Under the pieces are notes generated by a model that was not told where the DNA came from, did not search any database, and saw nothing but the letters and a program-made list of their open reading frames with translations. Shown piece by piece: positions 28,470 through 36,036 of a stretch of 64,000 nt of DNA. The stretch covers positions 310,001-374,000 of the forward strand of contig NZ_JAHBBG010000001.1 in NCBI RefSeq assembly GCF_019331715.1, read 5' to 3'. How positions within the stretch are numbered: the stretch's first letter is position 1; every line of letters begins with the position of its first letter. The stretch is from Bifidobacterium simiiventris. Lineage in GTDB: Bacteria > Actinomycetota > Actinomycetes > Actinomycetales > Bifidobacteriaceae. Made by a program: the position numbers and the translations under genes.

Positions 28470-29234
28470 TCACTGCTTGGTGCTGGCGTAGTAGGCGGCG
28501 CCGACGATGCCGGCCTCGTTACGCAGCTTGGCGGGCACGATCGGCGTCTTGATGTCGACGTACGGCAGGAACTTGTCGCTCTGACGGCTCACGCCGCCGC
28601 CGACCACGAACAGGTCAGGGTTGAAGTACTTCTCCATGAGACCGTAGTACTTGGTCAGTCGCTTGGCCCACTTCTTGTAGCCGAGCTCCTTCTGCTCGCG
28701 GATGGCGGAGGACGCGTACTTCTCGGCGTCGAGGTGCTTCTCGTCCAGGATGATGTGGCCGAGTTCGGTGTTCGGCACCAGCGTGCCGTTCATGATGAGC
28801 GCGGTGCCGATGCCGGTGCCCAGCGTGGTCGCGATCACGAGGCCGTTCTGTCCCTTGGCCGCACCGTACTGCTGCTCGGCCAGACCCGCCGCGTCCGCGT
28901 CGTTGACGACGACGACCGGACGGCCGCACGCCTCGGAGAACACTTCGGTCACGTCCACGCCGATCCACGACTGGTCGAGGTTGGCCATGAAGTCGAGCTT
29001 CTGGCCGGGCTTGATCGGGGCCGGGAATGCGATGCCGACCGGCGCGGAGACCGGAACCTCGAAGTGATCGAGCTGCTGGCGCACGATCGCCGCGACCGCC
29101 TGCGGGGTGGAGACCGCCGGGGTGAGGATCTTCAGACGAGGCTCGGCGAATTCGCCCTTCTCGAGATCGACCGGAGCCGCCTTGATGCCGGAACCGCCGA
29201 TGTCCACGCCGAAAGCCTGCGCTGTTTCAATCAT
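28470..29234 (-). CDS. ppgK: Polyphosphate glucokinase
   Basis: PpgK phosphorylates glucose to glucose-6-phosphate using polyphosphate (and usually ATP), feeding the bifid shunt. The 254-residue length matches actinobacterial PpgK. It has the phosphate-binding motif FGVDIGGSGIKAA at the N-terminus, the VVVNDADAAGLAE segment with the catalytic aspartate, TTLGTGIGTALI, and the ROK-like NTELGH motif. I chose the second of two adjacent ATGs (29234) because GAGAGG is six bases before it. The open frame continuing to 29528 overlaps the divergent nitroreductase gene and is not used. A strong terminator follows the gene. Confidence 0.94.
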   Translation of the reverse strand: MIETAQAFGVDIGGSGIKAAPVDLEKGEFAEPRLKILTPAVSTPQAVAAIVRQQLDHFEVPVSAPVGIAFPAPIKPGQKLDFMANLDQSWIGVDVTEVFSEACGRPVVVVNDADAAGLAEQQYGAAKGQNGLVIATTLGTGIGTALIMNGTLVPNTELGHIILDEKHLDAEKYASSAIREQKELGYKKWAKRLTKYYGLMEKYFNPDLFVVGGGVSRQSDKFLPYVDIKTPIVPAKLRNEAGIVGAAYYASTKQ

Positions 29235-29388
29235 CATTGACCTCTCTTTCCGTGACTTTTCCGCGGAAAACGGAAAAACGATATCGAACCGGTATGGGCA
29301 TTGTATAACGCGCGTTGGTCGACACGCGTCATTGATTCCACGGCAGAATCGATTCAATCCGTGCGTGGACGTGGGATAATCGGCAGGT

Positions 29389-30171
29389 ATGGAACATACA
29401 CAACTGATTGACGCAGTCAATATCCGCACCGCGGTGCGCGCGTACGACAAGGATCCGGTCGACGACGATACGGCCCGCCAGCTTTCGATGACGATAGACG
29501 CGGTGAACACGCTCGCCGAAACCAACATGCAGCTGATCCTGAACCAGCCGAAGGTGTTCGCGGCGGCGAACGAGTCCGGCCATCTGAAAAACGCGGCGAA
29601 CTATATCGCGCTGGTCGAGCCGAAGGACGATCCCGTGGCCCGCGAGCGCGCCGGTTTCTACGCCGAACGGGTCACGCTAGCGGCCACATTGCGCGGGCTC
29701 GGCACGCTGTGGGTCGGTGGCAGCTGGGATCGCGAGGAAGCGGCGAAGCACTGCCGGATCGGGAAGAACGAGGAACTGTACCTGTGCGTGGTGGTCGGCT
29801 ATCCGGAACATCACCTCGCGTATCAGGCGAAGTCGTATGACGAACTGACCGAGTTCCAGCGTTCGCACCGGCCGACGAAGTCGTTCGAACAGTTCACGGC
29901 CGGCATGAGCGATGATGAACGCGCAGCCTCGCCGGACTGGTTCAGGGCGGGCGTCGAGGCGGCGATGAAGGCGCCGAGCGCGATGAACCGTCAGCCGGTC
30001 ACGTTCACGTACCATGCGGCGGACGATACGGTGGCGGCCCATTTGGACCCGAACGAGGATTACCGCGAGACGTTGAACGACTTGGGCATCGCGAAGCTGC
30101 ACTTCCAGATCGGCGCCGGCACCGGCGAGTGGGCATGGGGCGACGGCGGCCTGTTCATTCACAAGCGGTGA
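29389..30171 (+). CDS. Putative nitroreductase (TM1586-type)
   Basis: This is a 260-residue protein of the nitroreductase superfamily, in the TM1586-like subfamily with two half-domains. The N-terminal half contains AVNIRTAVRAYDKDPVD, the usual RRSxRxf-like FMN-phosphate contact. The middle has LAATLRGLGTLWVGG, and the C-terminal half has PSAMNRQPVTFTY and LGIAKLHFQIGAG. It would be a flavin-dependent, cytoplasmic reductase of unknown physiological substrate. A GATAAT hexamer only eight bases before the ATG suggests a leaderless or very short-leader transcript; GGCAGGT may act as a ribosome site. It is divergent from ppgK. Confidence 0.82.
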   Translation: MEHTQLIDAVNIRTAVRAYDKDPVDDDTARQLSMTIDAVNTLAETNMQLILNQPKVFAAANESGHLKNAANYIALVEPKDDPVARERAGFYAERVTLAATLRGLGTLWVGGSWDREEAAKHCRIGKNEELYLCVVVGYPEHHLAYQAKSYDELTEFQRSHRPTKSFEQFTAGMSDDERAASPDWFRAGVEAAMKAPSAMNRQPVTFTYHAADDTVAAHLDPNEDYRETLNDLGIAKLHFQIGAGTGEWAWGDGGLFIHKR

Positions 30172-30203
30172 CCGGCAGCGCCGTACCATACGCGTGCCAC
30201 GTG

Positions 30204-30247
30204 GCAGAAAGCGCTCACCGATCCCCCGATCAGCGAGCGCTTTCTGC
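30204..30247. terminator. Hairpin between convergent genes (repeat family C)
   Basis: Thirteen-base perfect arms, GCAGAAAGCGCTC and GAGCGCTTTCTGC, surround an 18-base loop between the convergent nitroreductase and glycosyltransferase genes. There is no U-run. The sequence is related to the dyads at 28274-28387, so it may be a dispersed repeat used as a bidirectional transcript end. Confidence 0.6.
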
Positions 30248-30309
30248 TATGCATGACGGCTGTGCGCCGTACGACCGCACGATCATACGATCGACCGTAC
30301 AGCGGCACC

Positions 30310-31323
30310 CTACTTGAGCGGCGGCATCGGCTTCCAGTTCGGATCGTGCATGAGCTTGCGCGAATCCCACCAGCCCTTGGCGATCTGCACGAGACCGGTC
30401 TTCACATGTTCGCGGTCGACCATCACGAGACGGATGACCTCCTTCGCGGCGGTCGCCGCCGTGCCGAGCGCGAACAGGAACGGGCGGAAGTCGCCGTGCG
30501 CCATGAAATAGCGGGCCATGTAGCCGCGGTTGCGCATGATGTGATACCGGTTCATGTCGGAGGTCGAGTTGAGCTGGCGCAGGCCGGCGATATCCCAGTT
30601 TCCGATCTCGCGCGTGCGGCGCAGCACGACGTCGGGCACGATGATCGGATTGGTGACCTTGCTGGCGAGGTAACCGTAGATCGTGTCGTCCCAGTAGATG
30701 AAGAAACGCGGGTCGGGCAGACCGATCTTCTCGACGACGCGGCGGCGGAACAGACCGCCTTCGAAGCACAGCGTGTCCATGACGCGGTAGCCGGCGCGGC
30801 CGAACGCGGCGGGCGCGATCGGGTTCGGGATGCCGAGCGGCACGATGAAGTCGTACTGCCAGTAGAACGGGCCGCCGTCGAAGTCGTATCGGCTGCCTTG
30901 GATCACGTCGTGGCGCGGCGTCCATTTGGCGAGCTTTTCGATGCCGTCGGGTTCGACGGCCACGTCGTCGTCCATCACCCAGAACCATTCGGCGCCGAGT
31001 TCGTGCGCCTTCTTCACGCCGGCGGAGAAGCCACCCGCGCCGCCGAGGTTGGCGGTCTGCGGCGCATATACGACGCGTGTCTCGTTGCCGCTCGCGTCGG
31101 CCACAGTGGCGCCCCACTGCTTGGTCAGGCGGGCGGAGAAGTCCTCGACCATGCCGCGCGTCTCGTCGGAGTGCTCGTTGTCGACAATGACGATGCGCCA
31201 CGGCGCGACGGTCAGCCGTTCGATCGAATCGAACAGTTTGGTCAGCAGCTGCTGGCGCTTGTAGGTGACGACGACGATCGCCAGTTTCTCGATACTCTTC
31301 TTTGCGGCATGCTTTTCGCTCAT
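30310..31323 (-). CDS. Family 2 glycosyltransferase
   Basis: This 337-residue protein has a GT-A fold. The N-terminal beta strand IEKLAIVVVTYKRQQLL and IVIVDNEHSDETRG bind the nucleotide, and the metal-binding aspartates are in WFWVMDDDVAVEPDG. Large relatives include galactofuranosyl- and rhamnosyltransferases of actinobacterial cell-wall polysaccharides, so a role in wall or exopolysaccharide synthesis is likely. There are no membrane helices. The start at 31323 is close after GGAACC; two more in-frame ATGs lie upstream (to 31353), so the N-terminus could be 3-10 residues longer. There is no polysaccharide cluster around it. Confidence 0.87.
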   Translation of the reverse strand: MSEKHAAKKSIEKLAIVVVTYKRQQLLTKLFDSIERLTVAPWRIVIVDNEHSDETRGMVEDFSARLTKQWGATVADASGNETRVVYAPQTANLGGAGGFSAGVKKAHELGAEWFWVMDDDVAVEPDGIEKLAKWTPRHDVIQGSRYDFDGGPFYWQYDFIVPLGIPNPIAPAAFGRAGYRVMDTLCFEGGLFRRRVVEKIGLPDPRFFIYWDDTIYGYLASKVTNPIIVPDVVLRRTREIGNWDIAGLRQLNSTSDMNRYHIMRNRGYMARYFMAHGDFRPFLFALGTAATAAKEVIRLVMVDREHVKTGLVQIAKGWWDSRKLMHDPNWKPMPPLK

Positions 31324-31649
31324 AGGTTCCATTGTATGCACGACCATGAGCAAGGGCTGACATCCGTAGCAGATATCAGCCCTTATGCCTCACTAAAAAG
31401 TGGAGTCAAGCCACTTATCGGTATCGATGCAGCCCATCCAAAAAAAGCTTTGTTTCGCCGCCGCTGATGGTGGATGGTTCGCACGCTTCATCGACACTGT
31501 CGATTGTAACACCGTGGCTACCCGCTCCGATACGATGACCAATGTCGCTTCTGTCCAGTCGCACGGACTTGAGCGTCCCGTCCTGGATATCAGGATGAGC
31601 CACTGCCGCGCCAGCGGCTGTTGGCGTGGCCTCACTAAGGAGCACAGCA
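31324..31649. other. 326-bp stretch without a convincing gene
   Basis: Base composition is lower in GC than the flanks. Three short open frames overlap here on both strands. None has a ribosome site or a recognisable family motif. The minus-strand frame ending at 31415 looks the most protein-like over its last 55 residues, and could be a gene remnant. I make no call. Confidence 0.4.
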
Positions 31650-31811
31650 ATGTGCAAGTCAAATGAGGAACCGCCACAAGGAGACTTGTGGCTATTCATG
31701 ACGGTGATTCTGGTAATCATCGCAGCAAAGATCGATACGATCACCGCTGATGCCATGTGCATGATCTTCATGATCTATGTCATGGCGATGGATTACCTGC
31801 ATCGTCGGTAA
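31650..31811 (+). CDS. Small membrane protein, 53 residues
   Basis: AAGGAG lies seven bases before the ATG at 31650, a strong ribosome site. The product has a short polar N-terminus (MCKSNEEPPQGDLW), then two hydrophobic runs (about 14-26 and 34-46) separated by KIDTITAD, and ends in LHRR. The frame also opens at a GTG at 31626, without better support. Function is unknown. It lies in low-GC DNA between the glycosyltransferase and the pilus locus, which suggests acquired DNA. Hypothetical, but the ribosome site and hydrophobic design favour a real gene. Confidence 0.5.
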   Translation: MCKSNEEPPQGDLWLFMTVILVIIAAKIDTITADAMCMIFMIYVMAMDYLHRR

Positions 31812-31817
31812 ATGGGT

Positions 31818-31843
31818 CGGTGCTCTTGGAAGCGAGAGCACCG
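31818..31843. terminator. Bidirectional hairpin at the pilus locus end
   Basis: Nine-base perfect arms, CGGTGCTCT and AGAGCACCG, lie between the stop of the small membrane protein and the convergent stop of the basal pilin gene. No U-run is present on either strand. Confidence 0.6.
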
Positions 31844-31848
31844 GTTCC

Positions 31849-32658
31849 TCATTGATCTGAGACTCGTCGCCCGCGGCGCAGGTCGCGGATGATGAGGGCG
31901 GCCACGGTCAGGGCGATGGCGGCGAGGGCGATGATGCTGACGGCGGCGCCGGTGTTGGCGGGGTTTTTCGGCGTGGACTGGTTGCCCGGTGTGGTCGGCT
32001 CGTTCGGTTCGCTCGGCTTGTTCGGATTGCTCGGTTTCTCGGGCTGAGGCGCCGGGTTCGGCGGGGTGACGGTGCCGTTGTCGGAGAACTTAGGTTCGGC
32101 AGTGACTGCCAACGTCAGCGTGCCGCCGGTGGTTTCGGGCACGGCGATGAGGAACGGGTCGCAGCTGTATCGTTTGTTGGCCGATGCTGCTGCGGTGCGG
32201 GAGATCAGATAGATGCCGGGTTCGAGATCGGTGAAATAGGCGCGACCGGCGGCGTTGGAGGTATCGCTGACGGAGTACAGCTTGTGTTTGACAGCGTATG
32301 CGTCGAGTTGCTTGGCTGCCGTGTTGAGTTCGGATGACGTGAGTTTGGCCCACGACTGATCGAACTTCGAGAATGACTTCAGCGTGTGGAATGCGCGAAT
32401 CGTGCCGGTTTCGGCGTTGAGATCGGCGGATGCGATGCGTACGATGGCATACGTGTCGCCGGCGAGGGCGGTCTGATTGGCGGTGTCGCGATCCCATTGC
32501 GCGTCGATGGTGATGCTGCCGTAGACCGTGGCGGCCTGCGCGGTGCGCGCGGGTGTCGTGATGAGTGCGAACGTGAGCACGGACAGTGCCGTGGCGATGG
32601 CAAGGAGCACGCCGCACAGGCGCACGGCGATGCCTCGTCGCCCATCCATCTCAGCCAT
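31849..32658 (-). CDS. Cell-wall-anchored minor (basal-type) pilin
   Basis: This is a 269-residue surface protein. Residues 1-42 form a signal peptide ending ARTAQA. The mature part (about 43-195) has one FctB/SpaA-like beta domain with the FTDLEPGIYLI segment characteristic of minor pilins. A Pro/Asn/Glu-rich wall-spanning linker follows (about 200-230). The sorting signal is PANTG (233-237), then a hydrophobic helix and the basic RDLRRGRR tail. The motif departs from LPXTG at both first positions. AAGGAG is eight bases before the ATG at 32658. It is the last gene of the locus, after the sortase. A basal subunit that anchors the pilus to peptidoglycan is the best guess. Confidence 0.75.
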   Translation of the reverse strand: MAEMDGRRGIAVRLCGVLLAIATALSVLTFALITTPARTAQAATVYGSITIDAQWDRDTANQTALAGDTYAIVRIASADLNAETGTIRAFHTLKSFSKFDQSWAKLTSSELNTAAKQLDAYAVKHKLYSVSDTSNAAGRAYFTDLEPGIYLISRTAAASANKRYSCDPFLIAVPETTGGTLTLAVTAEPKFSDNGTVTPPNPAPQPEKPSNPNKPSEPNEPTTPGNQSTPKNPANTGAAVSIIALAAIALTVAALIIRDLRRGRRVSDQ

Positions 32659-32702
32659 GTGTGGCTCTCCTTTCAATCAAGTATTTATTGTGTTCGGCGT
32701 AA

Positions 32703-32943
32703 AAGCTGGCGGAGCCTCGGCCCCCTCAGTTGAGGGGGCTGTCAGCAAAGCTGACTGGGGAGTGTAAAAGCTACGGAACGTTCCTTGGCTTCTACGCTCC
32801 CTCAGTCATGCTGCGCATGACAGCGTCCTGCAATAAAAGACAGCCTTGCGGCTGACTATTTGCTGGCTCGCCTGTCGGCTCACACATTGCCTACAAACAG
32901 CTCTGCTGTTTGCTTAACGGCAATGTCCTAACCGAGGGAGCCA
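32703..32943. repeat. Composite palindromic element, copy 1 (family B with insertion)
   Basis: A forward family B unit (32703-32763) is followed by a core containing GGAACGTTCC and then an inverted family B unit (from 32797) that is interrupted by about 100 bases with its own hairpins. The closing half-site CCGAGGGAGCC lies just before the sortase stop. The core matches the reverse complement of the core at 33940-33970, so this is one MITE-like element present twice in opposite orientation. Confidence 0.75.
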
Positions 32944-32949
32944 AGAAAA

Positions 32950-33810
32950 TCACTGCGCGCTATGCTGCGCACGCACGTGTCGCTCGCTCCTCCACCGGTA
33001 TACGCGCCATCCAATGAGCAGCACGATCAGTCCGATGGACGGCAGCAGGTACTGCAGCGGAATGTCGACGTGGAACGTCGGCTTCGCCTCGCTCTCCTGC
33101 TCGGGCGTATACGGGATGCGATGCGCGCGCACGAGCAGCCGGTGCGTGTTGACCGCGTACGGCGTGCACGTGATCAGCGTGACCAGGTCCTTGCCGTTTT
33201 CGATGGCGAGTTCCTTGGTGTCGGTCGGCAGGACCGTGGTGATCTTGTCGACCTGATAGGCGTAGGTGTCTTTGAGAATCTTGATGTAGAACCGGTCGCC
33301 CTTCTTCATCAGATTCAGGTCGGTGAACAGTTTCGCCGTGGGCAGCCCGCGGTGCCCGGAGAGCGCCGCGTGCGTGGATGCGCCGCCGACCGGCAGCGAG
33401 GTCTGTTCGAGGTGACCGACGCCGACCTGCAGCACCTCCTCGGAGGTGCCGTGATAGATCGGCATGGTTTCCTTGAGCCGCGGAATGGTGAGGTAGCCCA
33501 TCATCCCGTCGCCGTTCACGTTGAGGAGTTTCATGTACTCGGCGTCCGTCGCCTCGGTGTCGACCGCGCCGGCGAGGGCGTCGGTCAGTCCGGAGCTTTC
33601 GGCCGCGAGTTGCTCGTTGTATTTATGGGCGGCGGCGAGTATCTGCTGATACTGTTCGTCAGTCAGCGAGTCGATCTTGGAATCGTAGTTGCCGACGACG
33701 CGGGACGCGTTCTTCATGACGAGGAAGTTGCTGATCGTCGGATAGAACAGCACGAGCAGTCCCACCACGATGACCACCAGCGGCATCAAGCCGCGCAACT
33801 TCTTACCCAT
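32950..33810 (-). CDS. srtC: Class C (pilin-polymerising) sortase
   Basis: This is a 286-residue membrane transpeptidase that joins pilin subunits through lysine and the LPXTG threonine. An N-terminal helix (about 9-30) and a C-terminal helix (about 253-270) anchor it, the two-anchor layout of class C. The catalytic residues are His153 (LSGHRGLPTAKLF), Cys215 (TLITCTPYAV) and Arg224 (NTHRLLVRAHR); the His-to-Cys spacing of 62 is the class C norm. The catalytic core begins at LLNVNGDGMMGYL, after a TDAEY stretch where the lid motif should be. AAGGAG is five bases before the ATG at 33810. It lies downstream of the major pilin and would polymerise it. Confidence 0.94.
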   Translation of the reverse strand: MGKKLRGLMPLVVIVVGLLVLFYPTISNFLVMKNASRVVGNYDSKIDSLTDEQYQQILAAAHKYNEQLAAESSGLTDALAGAVDTEATDAEYMKLLNVNGDGMMGYLTIPRLKETMPIYHGTSEEVLQVGVGHLEQTSLPVGGASTHAALSGHRGLPTAKLFTDLNLMKKGDRFYIKILKDTYAYQVDKITTVLPTDTKELAIENGKDLVTLITCTPYAVNTHRLLVRAHRIPYTPEQESEAKPTFHVDIPLQYLLPSIGLIVLLIGWRVYRWRSERHVRAQHSAQ

Positions 33811-33874
33811 GAATCTCCTTATACGCATTCCTTGCGGAACTCGTCGCCTCTATTTTCCAAGGACAATCCTAGGA

Positions 33875-34022
33875 AAGCTGGCGGAGCCTCGGCTCCCTCG
33901 GTTGAGGGAGCTGTCAGCGAAGCTGACTGAGGGAGCGTAGAAGCCAAGGAACGTTCCATAACTTTGACGCTCCCCCAGTCAGCCTACGGCTGACAGCCCC
34001 CTCAGCCGAGGGGGCCGAGAGG
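33875..34022. repeat. Composite palindromic element, copy 2 (family B pair)
   Basis: A forward family B unit (33875-33937) and an inverted one (33968-34022) surround a core, AGAAGCCAAGGAACGTTCC, extended by an ATAACTTTGACG stretch. It is homologous, in reverse orientation, to the element at 32703-32943. Together the two bracket the sortase gene. It fills the gap between the major pilin stop and the sortase start. Confidence 0.8.
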
Positions 34023-34028
34023 TGTCAG

Positions 34029-35726
34029 CTACTTGGTCGACTTGCGGTTCGACTTGACGTACCAAGCCGTACCCAGCGCCACGATCAGCACACCGAACAC
34101 GGAGAACAGGATCGTACCCATACCACCGGTGGACGGGAGGGTGAGGCCCTTCTTGTTCAAGAACGGCACAACCGGCTTGTCCTTGGTATCGGTACCGGTA
34201 GCGGTAGCCGCATACGTACCATCGGACTTTGGCGTGTAGTAATCGATCTTCCAGTCGGTCAGACGCTTCGTGTCCTTATCGTAGTTGGCGGTGATCACGA
34301 CCTTGATCTTGTGATCCTGCTTGGTGTAACCACCGGCAGGCGCGGCGGATTCCTCAAGGTAGTACGTTCCCGCTTCGAGGCCGGAGTAGGTGATACGACC
34401 GTAAGCAGGAGTCTCGATCTCAGACTTAACCTGATTCTTTGTATCGGAATCTTCCTTCTTGTCATCAGACGTGGCAAGTCGCGCGGTCGTGGCGGTGGAG
34501 CCAGTACCGGCATTCACGACAAAGTCGATCGGAGTCGCGTCAGCAGCAGCACTCTTGTAGAGCTTGAACTTGGCGCCGGCAAGACGCAGAGAGGACTCGT
34601 TGTACGTGTCACCGGTGTACTTGTCTACGGTGAAACCAAAGGTGTGGACTTTGACGATGCTCGGCACGGAGGTGCCAGTGCCATCGGACTTCGGATCGTT
34701 GCTGTACTCGACAGTCGCGGAGTTCTGGTTACCGGCGTTGCCGATCTCCGCATCCGCGTTCAGTGTCGCAGAATACTCAACGGTGATGGACTTGCCAGCA
34801 TAAGTGTCCTTATCGCCGAAGTTAGCCTTGAAGTCGTTCATCTCGACAGTCAGCGTGTTGCCATTGTCCTTCGATGGGTCGGTCACCGTGTAGTACGTCT
34901 TGTCGGCAATGTTCTTCAGTTCGGTGCCATCGACCTTGACCGTCACAGAATTGACGGTGTAAGTGAGGCCCTTGGACAGGGTATCGTGGAACAGGAACTT
35001 GTACGTGGTGTACTCGGTCATATCCGGCACGGTGGAGGTCAGCGTGAAGTTGACGGTATCGCCGATGTTCTTGTCGTCGGCCTTGTTGTGATCCTTGTCA
35101 TCAACGGTCTTGTCGACGGTCGGGAATTCCTTCTTCAGGTTGATCGACACGTTCGGATCAGTCACGTTCGCGAGAATCGCGTGGGACTTGCCATCGATAC
35201 CCAGCGGAGCACCCTCACCGGTCGGCGGAACAACAAGATAGTAGCCAAGATCAAGCTCACCAATAGTGACTGCCGCCTTCGCGGTGCTATCAGTAACAGC
35301 AGCGGCCGCAGAGCTTTCGACCAGCTTAATGCCGGAATCCGTCTTCTGCGCCCAAGCAGAAGCAAGATCGGCAAACGTGGCAAGATCCTCTTCGGACAGG
35401 CCCTTGATGTAAACCTCCGCCTTCGCGGACACATTAGCGTCCGTCACACCTTCGATGCCAGGACCACCGTTAGCCTTGGATGCCTTGAAGAAGTCCTTCC
35501 AAGCATTGTCCAATGCATAATCATAAGTGCCATTGTTATCATTATCCGTGGCCGTGAACATCTTCACGTACTTCACGGTCTTGCCGACAAATGCACTCTG
35601 GGCAGAGGTGACCGTCAGCGTAGCACTGCCGGCCGCGGTGGCGGTGACGGCGCCGAGCCCGGCGGTGCCGAGCATGGTCGCAGCGGCGATGATCACCGCG
35701 GCGAGTTTCTTGATCAGTGACTTCAT
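34029..35726 (-). CDS. fimA: Major pilin subunit with isopeptide (Cna-B-type) domains
   Basis: This is a 565-residue fimbrial shaft protein. Residues 1-32 form a signal peptide (ATMLGTAGLGAVTATAA). An N-terminal domain (about 35-195) ends in the NVSINLKKEF stretch, whose lysines (198/199) sit where the sortase-reactive pilin lysine is expected. A fimbrial D2-type domain follows (about 200-350), then a Cna-B-like domain (about 360-525) with FTVDKY (Lys369) and the E-box YYLEES (Glu458/459). The sorting signal is LPSTG (530-534), then a hydrophobic helix and a basic end. The start at 35726 has GAAAGGA six bases upstream. A reading open to 36089 runs through a palindromic repeat and is rejected. 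It is the substrate of the downstream class C sortase. Confidence 0.93.
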   Translation of the reverse strand: MKSLIKKLAAVIIAAATMLGTAGLGAVTATAAGSATLTVTSAQSAFVGKTVKYVKMFTATDNDNNGTYDYALDNAWKDFFKASKANGGPGIEGVTDANVSAKAEVYIKGLSEEDLATFADLASAWAQKTDSGIKLVESSAAAAVTDSTAKAAVTIGELDLGYYLVVPPTGEGAPLGIDGKSHAILANVTDPNVSINLKKEFPTVDKTVDDKDHNKADDKNIGDTVNFTLTSTVPDMTEYTTYKFLFHDTLSKGLTYTVNSVTVKVDGTELKNIADKTYYTVTDPSKDNGNTLTVEMNDFKANFGDKDTYAGKSITVEYSATLNADAEIGNAGNQNSATVEYSNDPKSDGTGTSVPSIVKVHTFGFTVDKYTGDTYNESSLRLAGAKFKLYKSAAADATPIDFVVNAGTGSTATTARLATSDDKKEDSDTKNQVKSEIETPAYGRITYSGLEAGTYYLEESAAPAGGYTKQDHKIKVVITANYDKDTKRLTDWKIDYYTPKSDGTYAATATGTDTKDKPVVPFLNKKGLTLPSTGGMGTILFSVFGVLIVALGTAWYVKSNRKSTK

Positions 35727-35875
35727 CACTGTTCCTTTCTCCTTGGTTTCCCATGATTTCCGGTTGTCTGCCGGAAAGGACGGATTGGACATTGGGTTGC
35801 CCGCCACCGAAGCGGCGGAAATCTTAGGGAGCGCTGGTCGCGCTGTGTTATTCCGATCGTGCAAGCTCTCACTTA

Positions 35876-36030
35876 TGTCATTTCGAGCGAGGCGAAGCCG
35901 AGTCGAGAAATCTTTCAGGGGCGTTGCCGGCAAGAGATTTCTCCGCTCGCTGCGCTCGGTCGAAATGACACAAGAAGAATCACGCTCGGTCGAAATGACA
36001 GGATGAAGACCACTCTCGGTCGAAATGACG
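35876..36030. repeat. Palindromic repeat family A with two extra half copies
   Basis: A full copy at 35876-35970 (TGTCATTTCGAGCG to CGAAATGACA) is followed by two tandem end fragments, each CTCGGTCGAAATGAC (35985-36000 and 36015-36030). It occupies the 310-base gap between the adhesin stop and the pilin start. The tandem end fragments match those inside the two ECF genes, so the element seems to gain partial copies at its edges. A hairpin here could lower transcript read-through from adhesin to pilin. Confidence 0.88.
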
Positions 36031-36036
36031 GGGAAT

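Noticed and set aside
31415..31771. 118-codon minus-strand frame overlapping the small membrane protein
   Set aside because: No ribosome site, no family signal, and overlap with a better supported gene; its C-terminal part could be a remnant but cannot be assigned.
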